DNA of 64,000 bases from Clostridium sp. (GCF_021372645.1 NZ_JAJFUC010000044.1:23383-87382), one strand, 5' to 3'; shown: positions 9,544 to 18,083, counted from the first letter of the stretch. A program made the numbers and translations. The notes: generated by a model not told the origin, from the letters alone.

Positions 9544-10263
9544 ATGGGGAATCGAAAATCTAAGAGGCATTCTAAAAAAAGTAAATCAAAGAAGTCTAGA
9601 GATAATAGTAGTCAAGTTAACGTATCACAAAATAAAGAAGAAAATCCTGAACAGCTAAAATATGAAGGTCTTTATGAAACTACATCACAAGATAGTGTAG
9701 AAAATGATAGCGATATACATACTGGACAAGAAAGACCTCTTTCAGATGATTTAAGTAATCTTTTTTTTTCAAGTACATCTAAAACTTCAGCGGATACTGG
9801 CTCAGAAACTCCGCCGCCTCCTTCTCCTACAGCTACAACTACTGCTACTGATATAAATGATTATTGTGAGGAAATAAAAGCAAAGCAACAAGAACTTTTT
9901 GATAAACTAAAAAATTTAAGTGAAGCCCTTGCTGGTATAACATTAATAAGAGATAATGTTAATTCTATTAGAGTTGATAATTTAACTGAACTTTATTTTA
10001 CAAGGCAGGTACGGCCTCTTTTAGATGCTTTAAATATTATTTCTTTTGCATCTTATAATATGTCATATACTGCAACAACCTTTCAGAACAATTCATTTGC
10101 AGATAGAAAGGAAATTAAGAATTCATTAAAATTAAGTTATAAAATGAATGATGAAGTTGATGATATTATAACTGCTGTAGGAAGAAGATTAACAATTTTT
10201 ATTAATCTAATAAATAATATGGATAAAAACTGTCCACCATTTGATTTTAATAAAGATTCTTAG
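9544..10263 (+). CDS. Uncharacterised protein with basic low-complexity N-terminus
   Basis: Protein of 239 residues that I do not recognise. Residues 1-25 are Ser/Lys/Arg-rich. Residues 25-105 are polar and low in complexity, with a run of prolines and threonines (PPPPSPTATTTATD) at about 90-103. Residues 110-235 are predicted helical (EEIKAKQQELFDKLKNLSEAL and later helices). There is no signal peptide or membrane segment. It starts 57 bases after hflX and may be cotranscribed with it. The tail followed by a helical domain resembles some spore-coat or surface-layer-associated clostridial proteins, but nothing here proves that. Confidence 0.55.
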   Translation: MGNRKSKRHSKKSKSKKSRDNSSQVNVSQNKEENPEQLKYEGLYETTSQDSVENDSDIHTGQERPLSDDLSNLFFSSTSKTSADTGSETPPPPSPTATTTATDINDYCEEIKAKQQELFDKLKNLSEALAGITLIRDNVNSIRVDNLTELYFTRQVRPLLDALNIISFASYNMSYTATTFQNNSFADRKEIKNSLKLSYKMNDEVDDIITAVGRRLTIFINLINNMDKNCPPFDFNKDS

Positions 10264-10298
10264 ATTTAGAATTAATAATACTAAATTTAAGAATCTTT
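10252..10298 (+). terminator. Terminator-like hairpin at end of the 9544 gene
   Basis: AAAGATTCTTA-ATTTAG pairs with CTAAAT-TAAGAATCTTT; the 5' arm overlaps the last codons of the gene. The T tract is short. Confidence 0.6.
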
Positions 10299-10304
10299 CT
10301 ACTA

Positions 10305-10440
10305 TTAAGTAAAGAACCAAAATCTATGATTTTGTGTGAATCACTTAAGCAGACATCTCAAATCTATGATTTGATGATGGTCGTTTACTCTGTGAGTACT
10401 CAGTGAGCGAATGCGAATCGAGTTTCCTTTTAATTATAAC
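10305..10440 (+). repeat. Partial copy of the large intergenic repeat family
   Basis: It contains CACTTAAGCAGA, a pair of AAATCTATGATTT blocks that can fold on each other, and AGTGAGCGAATGCGAATC before GTTTCCTTTTAA. The copy near 50890-50985 has the matching blocks TAACTTAAGCAGA, AGCGAGTGAGAATGAGTC and GTTTCCTCTAA in the same order. The rest of the 328-base gap before 10592 is AT-rich with no other feature I can support. Confidence 0.55.
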
Positions 10441-10591
10441 TTAGGTATAATTATATACTATTAGCTGTGAATAGTTAATTAAATCAGTTATAATGTCAAG
10501 TGATTTTATTGAAAACTATATTTAATTATAATATACAATGTAATATTCTTAATTATAAAGTTAGGCTATAGCTAAAGAGGGTGAAGATAAA

Positions 10592-11497
10592 ATGTCAAAA
10601 TCCATATTGGATTATCAAAAATCATTTGAAAAGTTAATTAATGTTTTAAAGGTCAATAAAAAAGTATTAGCTATATTTGCATTTGGAAGTATAGTTAGTG
10701 GAGATCTTTGGGAAGAATCTGACATAGATTTATTTGTTGTTTATAAAGATGTGTTTGATGACGTTAGAGATATATATTCAGAAATATTAGATGTACCAGT
10801 ACATATGAAAGTATTAAATAAAGAAAAATTTTTAGATTTATATGAAAGTGATGGGAAGAAGGGTATTATAAGAAAATTACTTGTATCTTCTAAGATAATA
10901 TTTTCAAGAGATGATGAAATAGAAAGTGTTTTTAATAAAGCCAAATATAGTTTAGATAAATATAGAGAAACATGGAATTTGGTTTATTTAGGTAACATTA
11001 TAAAGGATATTAGGGTAGCTAAGAAGTATCTACAAAATTATAGTGTATTTACATCTTATGAAGTGTTAATTAGAGCGTTGGATAGTTTTGCTAAGTTATA
11101 TTTAAATCTAAATGGATATACTGTAAGTAAAGATGCTGTAAATATGGCTAGAAATTTAAATAATAAGTTTAATGTAGTAGTTGAAAATTTGTTTAATAAT
11201 AACTGTACAAAAGAAAATGTACAAAATACTGTTAACTATATAGAAGATTTTTTAGATAAGAACATAAATGAAGCAGCTAAATTGTTATTAGATTATCTAT
11301 ATGAAAAAAGCATTTTTTTTAGTTCATATGAAATAAAGAACAGTGAATTATTTAAAGAATTTGACATAAAGGTAGAGGATATATTAAAAGAATTATTTAA
11401 AAGAAATTTGATAGTAAAAGATACTAAAAGTTTAGATTTACCTTTTAATGAAAAATTGATAAGCGAGAATGTATATTCATATAAGGTTTATAATTAA
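10592..11497 (+). CDS. Nucleotidyltransferase-domain protein
   Basis: The N-terminal ~100 residues form a Pol-beta-type minimal nucleotidyltransferase, with FGSIVSGDLWEESDID giving Gly32-Ser33 and the metal-binding Asp44 and Asp46. Residues about 125-230 are helical and may be a HEPN- or four-helix-like domain. The C-terminal ~60 residues (DIKVEDILKELFKRNLIV) look like a winged-helix piece. Total length is 301 residues. The gene lies 18 bases before the MocR regulator and is clearly in one operon with it. Possible roles are nucleotide or aminoglycoside modification, or toxin-antitoxin-like AMPylation; no choice can be made. The start follows AGAGGGTGA. Confidence 0.7.
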   Translation: MSKSILDYQKSFEKLINVLKVNKKVLAIFAFGSIVSGDLWEESDIDLFVVYKDVFDDVRDIYSEILDVPVHMKVLNKEKFLDLYESDGKKGIIRKLLVSSKIIFSRDDEIESVFNKAKYSLDKYRETWNLVYLGNIIKDIRVAKKYLQNYSVFTSYEVLIRALDSFAKLYLNLNGYTVSKDAVNMARNLNNKFNVVVENLFNNNCTKENVQNTVNYIEDFLDKNINEAAKLLLDYLYEKSIFFSSYEIKNSELFKEFDIKVEDILKELFKRNLIVKDTKSLDLPFNEKLISENVYSYKVYN

Positions 11498-11515
11498 TTA
11501 AAAGGGGGTGATTTT

Positions 11516-12955
11516 ATGGATATTTATAAAGATTTTAAATTCAAAGATGATGAAGTACCAAAATATATTCAAGTAGCGAATTTTATAAAGAATTTAATTG
11601 ATAAGAGAAAAATAAAAGAGGGAGATAAGCTGGAAGCCATAAGAGAATTATCAAAGAAGCTAGGAGTAAATAATGTTACAATAGTTAGTGCATATAATAA
11701 GCTTAAAGCAGAAGGATATGCTTATCAAAAAGTAGGGAGCGGAAGTTATGCTAAGAGAAAAGAAGTTACTTCAAACTTTAGGAGAGAATATTCAAATACT
11801 TTAAAGAAGTTATCAATGGAAGATTTAATAGATGTAGTGGATTTTACAGGAGAGACTTCAAAAGAAGTATTGTTCCCTATAAATGACTTAAAACATATTA
11901 TAAATGAGGTTTTGGAAAGAGATGGCGCCAATGCATTGCTTTCAGATAACAGAAATGGATATACCAATCTTATATATACAATAAACAAGGTATTTTGGGA
12001 TTATAAATTAAATAATGAAGATATAATAATTGTATCAGGAGCTCAACAAGGGATCGACATAGCTTCAAAGGGAATATTGAATATAAATGATAATATAATA
12101 GTTGAAAAGCCAACTTATGTAGGAGCGTTATCAGTTTTTAAATGGAGAAAAGTTAATTTATTTGAAGTACCAATTGAAGATGATGGGATAAACTTAGAGA
12201 AATTTGAAAAAATACTTCAAAAAAATGAAATAAGATGCTTTTATACAATGAGTTATTTTCAAAATCCAACAGGAATAAGCTATAGCATTGAAAAGAAAAA
12301 AAGAATTTTAGAGTTTGCAGAAATTTATGATTTTTACATAATTGAAGATGATTATTTATCTGAGTTAATATACGAAAATTCCTTAGAATACGTACCATTT
12401 AAATGGCTTGATAAAAATGATAGAGTTATTTATATAAAAAGTTTTTCGAAAATATTTCTTCCAGGAATAAGGCTAGGATATTTAATAGCGCCAACAATAT
12501 TTAGGGAAACACTTCAAAATTCAAAACATAATACAGATATATCAACCTCTAGTTTAATGCAAAGGTCACTAGAATTATATATTTCAGGTAATAAATGGAG
12601 GAAGAATATAAAAAAATTGAATGATGAATATATAAAGAGATATCAATTTATGAAAGAAATATTAGACAAAGATTTTAAGGATATATTAACATATAAAGAT
12701 CCAAAGGGTGGCTTAAATTTCTATTTAACTTTAAAAGAAGGAGTTATAATGAATACAAAAGATCTTTTTATGCGACTTAGGCAGAAAAATGTATATATTA
12801 CTCCAGGCGTTATGTTTTTTACATCACAAAATGATGGACAAGATTCTTTTAGAATATCTTTTTATCAAACAGATAAAGATAAAATTGAAAAAGGTATGAG
12901 AATACTTAGAGAAGAACTGATTTCTGCAAAGGTTCAGAATCAACATAAGGCATAA
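11516..12955 (+). CDS. MocR/GntR-family regulator with aminotransferase-like domain
   Basis: Transcription factor of 479 residues. The GntR winged helix (residues ~12-80, KEGDKLEAIRELSKKLGVNNVTIVSAYNKLKAEGY) is fused to a fold-type I aminotransferase-like domain (~110-470). The pyridoxal phosphate lysine is in YIKSFSKIFLPGIRLGYL, and the EDDYLSEL stretch supplies the cofactor-ring aspartate. MocR proteins sense PLP or an amino compound and control neighbouring or distant genes. AAGGGGGTGA precedes the ATG. It is the second gene of a pair with the nucleotidyltransferase at 10592, which may be its target or partner. The PdxR symbol is not used because no pdxS/pdxT genes are present. Confidence 0.88.
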   Translation: MDIYKDFKFKDDEVPKYIQVANFIKNLIDKRKIKEGDKLEAIRELSKKLGVNNVTIVSAYNKLKAEGYAYQKVGSGSYAKRKEVTSNFRREYSNTLKKLSMEDLIDVVDFTGETSKEVLFPINDLKHIINEVLERDGANALLSDNRNGYTNLIYTINKVFWDYKLNNEDIIIVSGAQQGIDIASKGILNINDNIIVEKPTYVGALSVFKWRKVNLFEVPIEDDGINLEKFEKILQKNEIRCFYTMSYFQNPTGISYSIEKKKRILEFAEIYDFYIIEDDYLSELIYENSLEYVPFKWLDKNDRVIYIKSFSKIFLPGIRLGYLIAPTIFRETLQNSKHNTDISTSSLMQRSLELYISGNKWRKNIKKLNDEYIKRYQFMKEILDKDFKDILTYKDPKGGLNFYLTLKEGVIMNTKDLFMRLRQKNVYITPGVMFFTSQNDGQDSFRISFYQTDKDKIEKGMRILREELISAKVQNQHKA

Positions 12956-13201
12956 TCAAAAAAATAACAAGTCAATATGCCTAAATTAGATAATTAATGA
13001 ATAAACAGGTGGTTAATTCAATATTATTTAATATAGAGGAAATTATATTTTTTATGCACAATTCACAATAAAGAGACAAATGCTAAAGGGGATTTGATAA
13101 CAATTAGTAGAAATGTTAGGGCATTTCTAGACATAATAATTTAATCCCAATGGAATTGTACTGTCATTGTGGATTGTTACTTGGAAAGGGGTTAGATATG
13201 A

Positions 13202-13861
13202 ATGTCCTACATTACAATAAGAGATTTTGGGGAAGATAGATTTGAAGAAAAAAAATCAGAGTTTATTGGATATGCAAAAAGAGTGGAAAATGAAGATGAG
13301 GCTAAAGCTTTTGTGAATGAAATAAAAAATATGCATAAACAAGCTAGGCATAATTGCTTTGCTTATATTATTGGAAGTAATATGAATATTCAAAGATATT
13401 CTGATGATGGAGAGCCACAAGGAACAGCAGGAATACCCATTCTTGAAGTAATGAAAAAAAGTAGAATAACAGATTGTGCAGTCGTTGTTACCAGATATTT
13501 TGGAGGGATACTTCTTGGTACAGGTGGACTAACTAGAGCATATACAAAAGGGGCGAGTATTGCCATAAAAGCTGCAGGTATTGTAGAAAAAGTTGAGGGG
13601 CTAAAATTAAGTTTTGAAATAGAATATGATTTATTCGGAAAAATTCAATATATATGTGGGCAGAATTCTTGGTATATAGAAGATACAGAATATAGTGATA
13701 AGGTAATTGTCCATATATTATCGGAAAAGATAATTTCAGATGATATAGAAAATGAAATTGTAGAAGCTACAAATGGAAAAGTAATAGTTCGCAAAAGTGA
13801 AGAAGATATTTATTTTAAAGAAGGAAATAGACTTTATGGACAATTGACAGCGTACAATTAA
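13202..13861 (+). CDS. YigZ/IMPACT-family protein
   Basis: Member of the UPF0029/IMPACT family (YigZ in E. coli, YvyE in Bacillus), 219 residues. Family signatures are KKSEFIGYAKRVENEDEAKAFVNEIK, ARHNCFAYIIG, RYSDDGEPQGTAGIPILEV and VVTRYFGGILLGTGGLTRAYTKGA. A C-terminal ferredoxin-like domain covers about 140-215. The family is linked to regulation of translation factors or proteolysis, but its exact activity is unknown. The ATG at 13202 is used because the overlapping ATG at 13198 is out of frame. GGAAAGGGG lies about 13 bases upstream. Confidence 0.88.
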   Translation: MSYITIRDFGEDRFEEKKSEFIGYAKRVENEDEAKAFVNEIKNMHKQARHNCFAYIIGSNMNIQRYSDDGEPQGTAGIPILEVMKKSRITDCAVVVTRYFGGILLGTGGLTRAYTKGASIAIKAAGIVEKVEGLKLSFEIEYDLFGKIQYICGQNSWYIEDTEYSDKVIVHILSEKIISDDIENEIVEATNGKVIVRKSEEDIYFKEGNRLYGQLTAYN

Positions 13862-13939
13862 TACTTTTTAGAGTACATCATGGCGCTTAAAAAAATTAAA
13901 TTGAATATTGAAATGTAGTTTAAAGATAAAACAATTACA

Positions 13940-13968
13940 TTGCGAGTCTATGCAAAATGTGGTATAAT
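13940..13968 (+). promoter_or_regulatory. Likely SigA promoter of yebC
   Basis: TTGCGA at 13940, a 17-base spacer and TATAAT at 13963, about 140 bases before the yebC start. Confidence 0.6.
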
Positions 13969-14109
13969 ATTTGTTGAATTTTGTATTCCAAAATAAACTA
14001 AATTAATTATAAGATAAGCTGTAATATAAATACATATTATTTAATTAATAAGCATGTAGATTTATTATTAAAAACTACGTATTTTAAATTAAAGTAAGGA
14101 GGAAAACAC

Positions 14110-14850
14110 ATGTCAGGACACTCAAAGTGGCATAACATTCAAGGAAAAAAAGGTAAGACAGATGCAAAAAGAGGTAAGATATTTACTAAAATAGGTAAAG
14201 AAATCGTTGTAGCTGTTAAAAATGGTGGACCTAGTCCCGATACAAATGCAAGACTTCGAGATGCAATTGCTAAAGCAAAAGCTGAAAATATGCCTAATGA
14301 TACTGTAATAAAAGCAATTAAAAAGGCATCTGGTGAATTGTCAACAGTTAACTACGAAAATATAGTTTATGAAGGTTATGGTCCTAGTGGAGTGGCTGTA
14401 ATAGTTGAAACTCTTACTGATAATAAAAATAGATCTGCAGGAAATGTAAGAAGTGCATTTACTAAAGGTGGAGGAAACATGGGAGCAGCTGGCTGTGTAG
14501 GATTCATGTTCCAAGAAAAAGGAGAAATCATCATTGAAAAGGATAATAAAGATGAAGATGAAATAATGATGATAGCCTTAGATGCTGGTGCAGAAGATTT
14601 CTCCGCAGATGAAGAAGAAGTATTTGTAGTAACTACAACTCCAGAAGACTTTGGAGCAGTTAGAGAAGCATTGGAAGCTGCAGGAATTGAATTCTTAGAA
14701 GCATCTGTTAAAAGGATTCCAGATACATATACAGAAATAAACGAAGCAGATGCTAAGAAGTTCCAAAAGATGTTAGATTTACTTGAAGATGATGATGACG
14801 TTCAAGAGGTTTATCATAATGCTGAATTCCCTGAAGGATGGAGTTTTTAG
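14110..14850 (+). CDS. yebC: YebC/PmpR-family protein, 3' end rebuilt by the integrated element
   Basis: YebC family protein of 246 residues, a normal length. It begins with the signature [25 protein letters not shown] and has [15 protein letters not shown] and the [14 protein letters not shown] stretch. YebC proteins act as DNA-binding regulators (PmpR type) or help ribosomes through proline-rich stalls. The last 90 bases before 14841 are repeated exactly at 31743-31832, where the downstream codons differ. The present gene ends EGWSF, whereas the copy beyond the element would end EGWDE. The C-terminus has therefore been exchanged by insertion without loss of the reading frame. AAGGAGG precedes the ATG. 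Confidence 0.95.
   Translation: MSGHSKWHNIQGKKGKTDAKRGKIFTKIGKEIVVAVKNGGPSPDTNARLRDAIAKAKAENMPNDTVIKAIKKASGELSTVNYENIVYEGYGPSGVAVIVETLTDNKNRSAGNVRSAFTKGGGNMGAAGCVGFMFQEKGEIIIEKDNKDEDEIMMIALDAGAEDFSADEEEVFVVTTTPEDFGAVREALEAAGIEFLEASVKRIPDTYTEINEADAKKFQKMLDLLEDDDDVQEVYHNAEFPEGWSF
14752..14841 (+). repeat. attL: 90-bp direct repeat inside yebC
   Basis: Identical over 90 bases to 31743-31832; it differs at both flanks (14751 against 31742, 14842 against 31833). It covers the last ~30 codons of yebC. The strand-exchange core must lie inside it. Confidence 0.93.
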
Positions 14851-14857
14851 CTTCGCG

Positions 14858-14882
14858 AACCTACACTACGACTAGGTTTTTT
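14858..14882 (+). terminator. Element-supplied terminator after yebC
   Basis: AACCTA, 9-base loop, TAGGTT followed by TTTT. It is carried by the element just inside attL and replaces the native terminator, which is now at 31893. Confidence 0.6.
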
Positions 14883-14912
14883 GGAGTAGTTAAAATATGT
14901 AAAAGTATATTT

Positions 14913-14954
14913 GACTACGATGTACGTCTATTTTTAGTCTTCGACTATGATGTA
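14913..14954 (+). repeat. Pair of 12-bp direct repeats, possible integrase arm sites
   Basis: GACTACGATGTA at 14913 and GACTATGATGTA at 14943, 30 bp apart (about three helical turns), between attL and the integrase gene. Position and spacing fit arm-type recombinase sites; this is inference. Confidence 0.4.
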
Positions 14955-15005
14955 TATTGAAAAAGACAACTACTATTGAGTGAAATTAATAGGAGGTGTC
15001 TTTTT

Positions 15006-15932
15006 TTGTTATTAAAAGAATTATTAAAGGAATTTATTCTCGAATTGGAGATAAGGAATTATTCCAAAAGAACGTTAAAAAGTTATAGAAATAATAATTT
15101 GTTAATGTTCACTTATTTAGAAAAAGAATATGAAATTATAGAAATTGAAGAGGTGAAAACACCTCATATAAAAAGTTATATCAAGTTTTTAGAAAGACAA
15201 GGAAGAAAAACAACTTACATAAATGGAATCATAAAATGTTTTAGAGCCTTTTTTAAATATGTTGTTGATGAAGAAATTGTTTCATTAAATCCTATGGCAA
15301 GAGTTAGTTGGATTAGAGAAGGAAAAGTTATTATAAATACTTTCAATGATGAAGAAGTTTCAAAATTGATTAATGTTTTCAAAGGTAGAGATTATATTGA
15401 TATAAGAAATAAAACTATAATGGCATTTTTATTAGATACAGGTGTTAGAAATTTAGAATTATGTAACATAAGAAATATTGATGTAAATGAGAATAGTTTG
15501 ACCATTAAACAAGGAAAAGGAAGAAAAGATAGAAGAGTGGCTTTAAGTCCATATTTAAGAAAAATAATTATTAGATATATTAGATGTAAAGAGAGTTACT
15601 TTAAAAATAGGATAATGGACGAAAATACACCATTTTTCTTGTCTTATAGATTTAAACCTTTAACGGTAGAAGCCGTTGAAAGAGTAGTGCGATTATGTGG
15701 CAAAATGGCTAATATAAGAAAAGAAATAAGATGTAGTCCACATACTTGCCGTCATTATTTTGCACAGGCTCAACTTAGGAATGGATTAGATATTTATAGT
15801 TTATCTAGGTTATTAGGACATGAGGATATTGCCATAACTAAACGGTATTTGCAAGGATTGGAAGATGAAAATATTATAGAAATGAGCGTTAAAACAAGTC
15901 CGTTAATGAACTTGAATAAAATGAAAATCTAA
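15006..15932 (+). CDS. Tyrosine recombinase (integrase) of the element
   Basis: Site-specific recombinase that would insert and excise the element at yebC. It has a SAM-like N-terminal core-binding domain (LKEFILELEIRNYSKRTLKSYRNN) and a catalytic domain with all expected residues: Arg in TGVRNLEL, Lys in KQGKGRKDRRV, His-x-x-Arg in SPHTCRHYF, His in LLGHEDIAITKRY and the Tyr nucleophile there. It is close to XerC/XerD-type enzymes in length and lacks an AP2-type arm-binding domain. A TTG at 15006 is chosen because AGGAGGTG sits 7 bases before it; the frame is open further upstream to 14976 but without a ribosome site. The weak start codon may keep expression low. The gene is adjacent to attL, as usual. 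Confidence 0.92.
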   Translation: MLLKELLKEFILELEIRNYSKRTLKSYRNNNLLMFTYLEKEYEIIEIEEVKTPHIKSYIKFLERQGRKTTYINGIIKCFRAFFKYVVDEEIVSLNPMARVSWIREGKVIINTFNDEEVSKLINVFKGRDYIDIRNKTIMAFLLDTGVRNLELCNIRNIDVNENSLTIKQGKGRKDRRVALSPYLRKIIIRYIRCKESYFKNRIMDENTPFFLSYRFKPLTVEAVERVVRLCGKMANIRKEIRCSPHTCRHYFAQAQLRNGLDIYSLSRLLGHEDIAITKRYLQGLEDENIIEMSVKTSPLMNLNKMKI

Positions 15933-15994
15933 TGGATAATATAATTGAGTAAAATTGGAAAGTTGGTAAAAAAATAACTGTATGAGGTGATATT

Positions 15995-16735
15995 ATGTCA
16001 AGTTCAAATGCACAAGACAAATATTTTAGTTTTGCAATGGATACACAATTAAGACCTTTATTTGAAAACAAGTATTTTCTCTATCATTTTCTTTTCAAAC
16101 AATACGTGGAAGAGGAAATATTTTCATTAGAAAAGAATGATAAGAGGTTATTTAATTATTTGCAAGAGAATCAAATTTATGTTAATAACATAAATAAAGT
16201 TATTGAAAAATTGTTGAAAGAACGTTATAAGCTAGAAGGAATTGCAGATAATATTTTAGTGATTCTTGATTATCTAAAATGGAGTTATGGTATTGATGTA
16301 GATTATAATACTATTGATTTAAACAAGTATAAAAGAGAGCCTATAAAATATGAAAATTATGTAGTACCGATTAAAAGTTTAGGTACGTTAAGAAAGTTTT
16401 TGATAGAAAAATATAAGTGTTGTCAGCTTTGTGGAATAACTAAAGAAGATTTGTTAATACAAAGTCATTTAAAACCACAAAGTATTAGTAAAAAAGAAGG
16501 AAAAAAAGAGGAGATTTTTGATATTAATAATGTATTGTTATTATGCAATAGACATGATAAATTAATTGACAAAGGACTAATAACATTTACTGATGAAGGT
16601 GATATTAAGATATCTAAAGAATTAGATGAAGAAGATGTGAAAACATTAGGAATAAGTAATGATATAAAAGTGGACTTAAATGAAGAACAAAAGAAATACA
16701 TGAGATATCATCGTGAAAAGGTCTTTAAAAAATAG
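15995..16735 (+). CDS. HNH endonuclease, restriction-like
   Basis: Protein of 246 residues. The C-terminal half (about 125-220) is an HNH nuclease: CQLCG gives the first zinc knuckle, SHLKP the catalytic His, and NNVLLLCNRHDKLIDKGLITF the Asn and second His. The latter stretch is typical of restriction-type HNH domains rather than packaging HNH proteins next to terminases. The N-terminal ~125 residues are helical and not recognised; they may be a target-sensing domain. The start follows GAGGTGAT. It follows the integrase by 62 bases and precedes a terminator, in the slot where satellites often carry defence genes. A defence role is inference. Confidence 0.75.
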   Translation: MSSSNAQDKYFSFAMDTQLRPLFENKYFLYHFLFKQYVEEEIFSLEKNDKRLFNYLQENQIYVNNINKVIEKLLKERYKLEGIADNILVILDYLKWSYGIDVDYNTIDLNKYKREPIKYENYVVPIKSLGTLRKFLIEKYKCCQLCGITKEDLLIQSHLKPQSISKKEGKKEEIFDINNVLLLCNRHDKLIDKGLITFTDEGDIKISKELDEEDVKTLGISNDIKVDLNEEQKKYMRYHREKVFKK

Positions 16736-16791
16736 TGAGTAATATGTGACTAAGGTTTGAATTATATATGACAAAATATTGAATAAGATTA

Positions 16792-16821
16792 GGATTAAGT
16801 TTAATTACTTAGTCCTTTTTT
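16792..16821 (+). terminator. Terminator after the HNH gene
   Basis: GGATTAAGT, loop TTAATT, ACTTAGTCC (one G-T pair), followed by six T residues. Confidence 0.8.
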
Positions 16822-17095
16822 GCGTTTAAGCGTGGGTCACTTATACGGACGGTAGTATATACTATAGTATTACTATAGAGACTAGGGAGTTAGTACGGTT
16901 TTAAGGGTTGATTTAAGCCACTTTTTGAGTTGCGATAGGGGAGGGAATGAAATGAGCGTACCGTAGGGGTGAAAATTTTGGCGAATTTGAGGATACGTGA
17001 GAGTTCTCAAAATAGTCCAAAATGGTTCGGCATTTAATTTTTTTACACCATTAATTACTAGGCAAATAAGGCATTGTAGAAGTTTGCACTAATGG
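16822..17095. other. Noncoding lead-in to the 115-bp array
   Basis: No credible gene. It holds a short palindromic stretch around 16850-16880 (GTAGTATATACTATAGTA) and, from about 16993, a degenerate unit of the array. That unit shares AATAAGGCATTGTAGAAGTT with the third unit. Confidence 0.5.
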
Positions 17096-17797
17096 TACTT
17101 TAGGAGAGAAATTCAAAAAAATCGAAAAATAACGAAAATCGGATAAAAAAATTTTTATTACCACCCTCAAACCTAGTAATACCAATGGGTTTGAGGGTTT
17201 GTTAGTTTCCTACTTCAGGAGAGATGTTCAAAAAATCAAAAATAGGACAAAAATCGGATAAAAAGTTAAAATCGTATGGCTTAAAACATAGTAGAGGTAA
17301 GAGTTTGCGAGTTTTAAAATCTCGATACTTCAGGAGAGAAATTCAAAAAATCAAAAAATACGCAAAATAGTTCGGCAAATTTTATTTTGACACCTTTTAT
17401 TATGCGTAAAATAAGGCATTGTAGAAGTTACCACTATTCCTACTTCAGGAGAGAAACCCAAATATAAAAAATAGGTCAAAAAGGCTACGACTTTAATTTT
17501 TTTACACCATCTAAATCTAGTAATATGAATGGGGTTGGAGTCTGTCGCTATTAGTGCTTCAGGAGAGATGTTCAAAAAAATCATTTTTCGTCCCTTTTAT
17601 CGTTAAAACTTAAATTCTAATACCTCCTAAACGTAGTGATATCAATGGATTCGAGGGTTTAAGTTATCTGTGCTTCAGGAGAGGAATCGAAAAACTCAAA
17701 ATAGGTCAAAATTAGGATAAAAATATTTTTTTAACACCGTTTATTATTAGTAATATGAATGGTTATAGAAAATCGCTCTAATGGTACTTCAGGAGAG
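17096..17797. repeat. Seven-unit tandem array with ~115-bp period
   Basis: The block TACTTCAGGAGAG (variants TACTTTAGGAGAG, TGCTTCAGGAGAG) starts at 17096, 17211, 17326, 17441, 17555, 17671 and 17785. The spacings are 115, 115, 115, 114, 116 and 114. Each block is followed by an A-rich tract (often TTCAAAAAATCAAAAA), a T-rich tract ending in ACACC, and in most units a TAGTAATATGAATGG-like block; the rest varies. The first unit has a perfect hairpin (CCCTCAAACC at 17164, GGTTTGAGGG at 17188). No frame runs through, since 115 is not a multiple of three. Repeats are not identical, so it is not CRISPR. Function unknown: an array of protein sites on one helix face, or of small structured RNAs, would fit. 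Confidence 0.85.
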
Positions 17798-17875
17798 AAG
17801 ACTCTTACAATTTATAACCAAATCGTTACAAAATACATAATAAACATAAAAACAAATGAAAAAGGAAGTAATATT

Positions 17876-18058
17876 ATGGAAGAATTAAGAGAAAGATTGA
17901 GAGGTCATAAAAAGAAATATGGCACAAGTCTTGCATTTATAGGTAGAAATATTGGAATCCATAGATGTACATTATCACTATTTATAAATGATAAGAGGGA
18001 CTTACCATTGCCGATAGCTAAGAAACTAGACCAATACTTAAATAATTTTGATAACTAG
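17876..18058 (+). CDS. Small HTH protein (Cro-like)
   Basis: A 60-residue protein that is mostly a helix-turn-helix domain. YGTSLAFIGRNIGIHRCTLSLFINDKRDLPLPIAKKLDQYL gives the helix, turn, recognition helix and helix-4 pattern of XRE/Cro proteins. ATG 17876 is chosen because AAAAGGAAG precedes it; the frame is open upstream but would run into the repeat array. A terminator follows directly, so it is a single-gene unit whose leader would include the array. It may regulate the element's lysogeny or bind the array; both are guesses. Confidence 0.75.
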   Translation: MEELRERLRGHKKKYGTSLAFIGRNIGIHRCTLSLFINDKRDLPLPIAKKLDQYLNNFDN

Positions 18059-18083
18059 CTTTACGATTATCGTAAGGCTTTTT
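18058..18083 (+). terminator. Terminator after the small HTH gene
   Basis: GCTTTACGA, loop TTA, TCGTAAGGC, then TTTTT. Nine-pair stem with one G-T. Confidence 0.85.

Noticed and set aside
17351-17584. 77-codon minus-strand frame inside the repeat array
   Set aside because: It runs across two units only, is broken elsewhere because the period is not a multiple of three, and has no ribosome site.
17096-17797. CRISPR array reading of the 115-bp repeats
   Set aside because: Conserved blocks are short and diverged, the period is too long, spacers are partly similar to each other, and no cas genes are present.
17759-17875. N-terminal extension of the small HTH protein
   Set aside because: The upstream part lies in the last array unit and has no ribosome site; ATG 17876 has a good one and begins the HTH fold.
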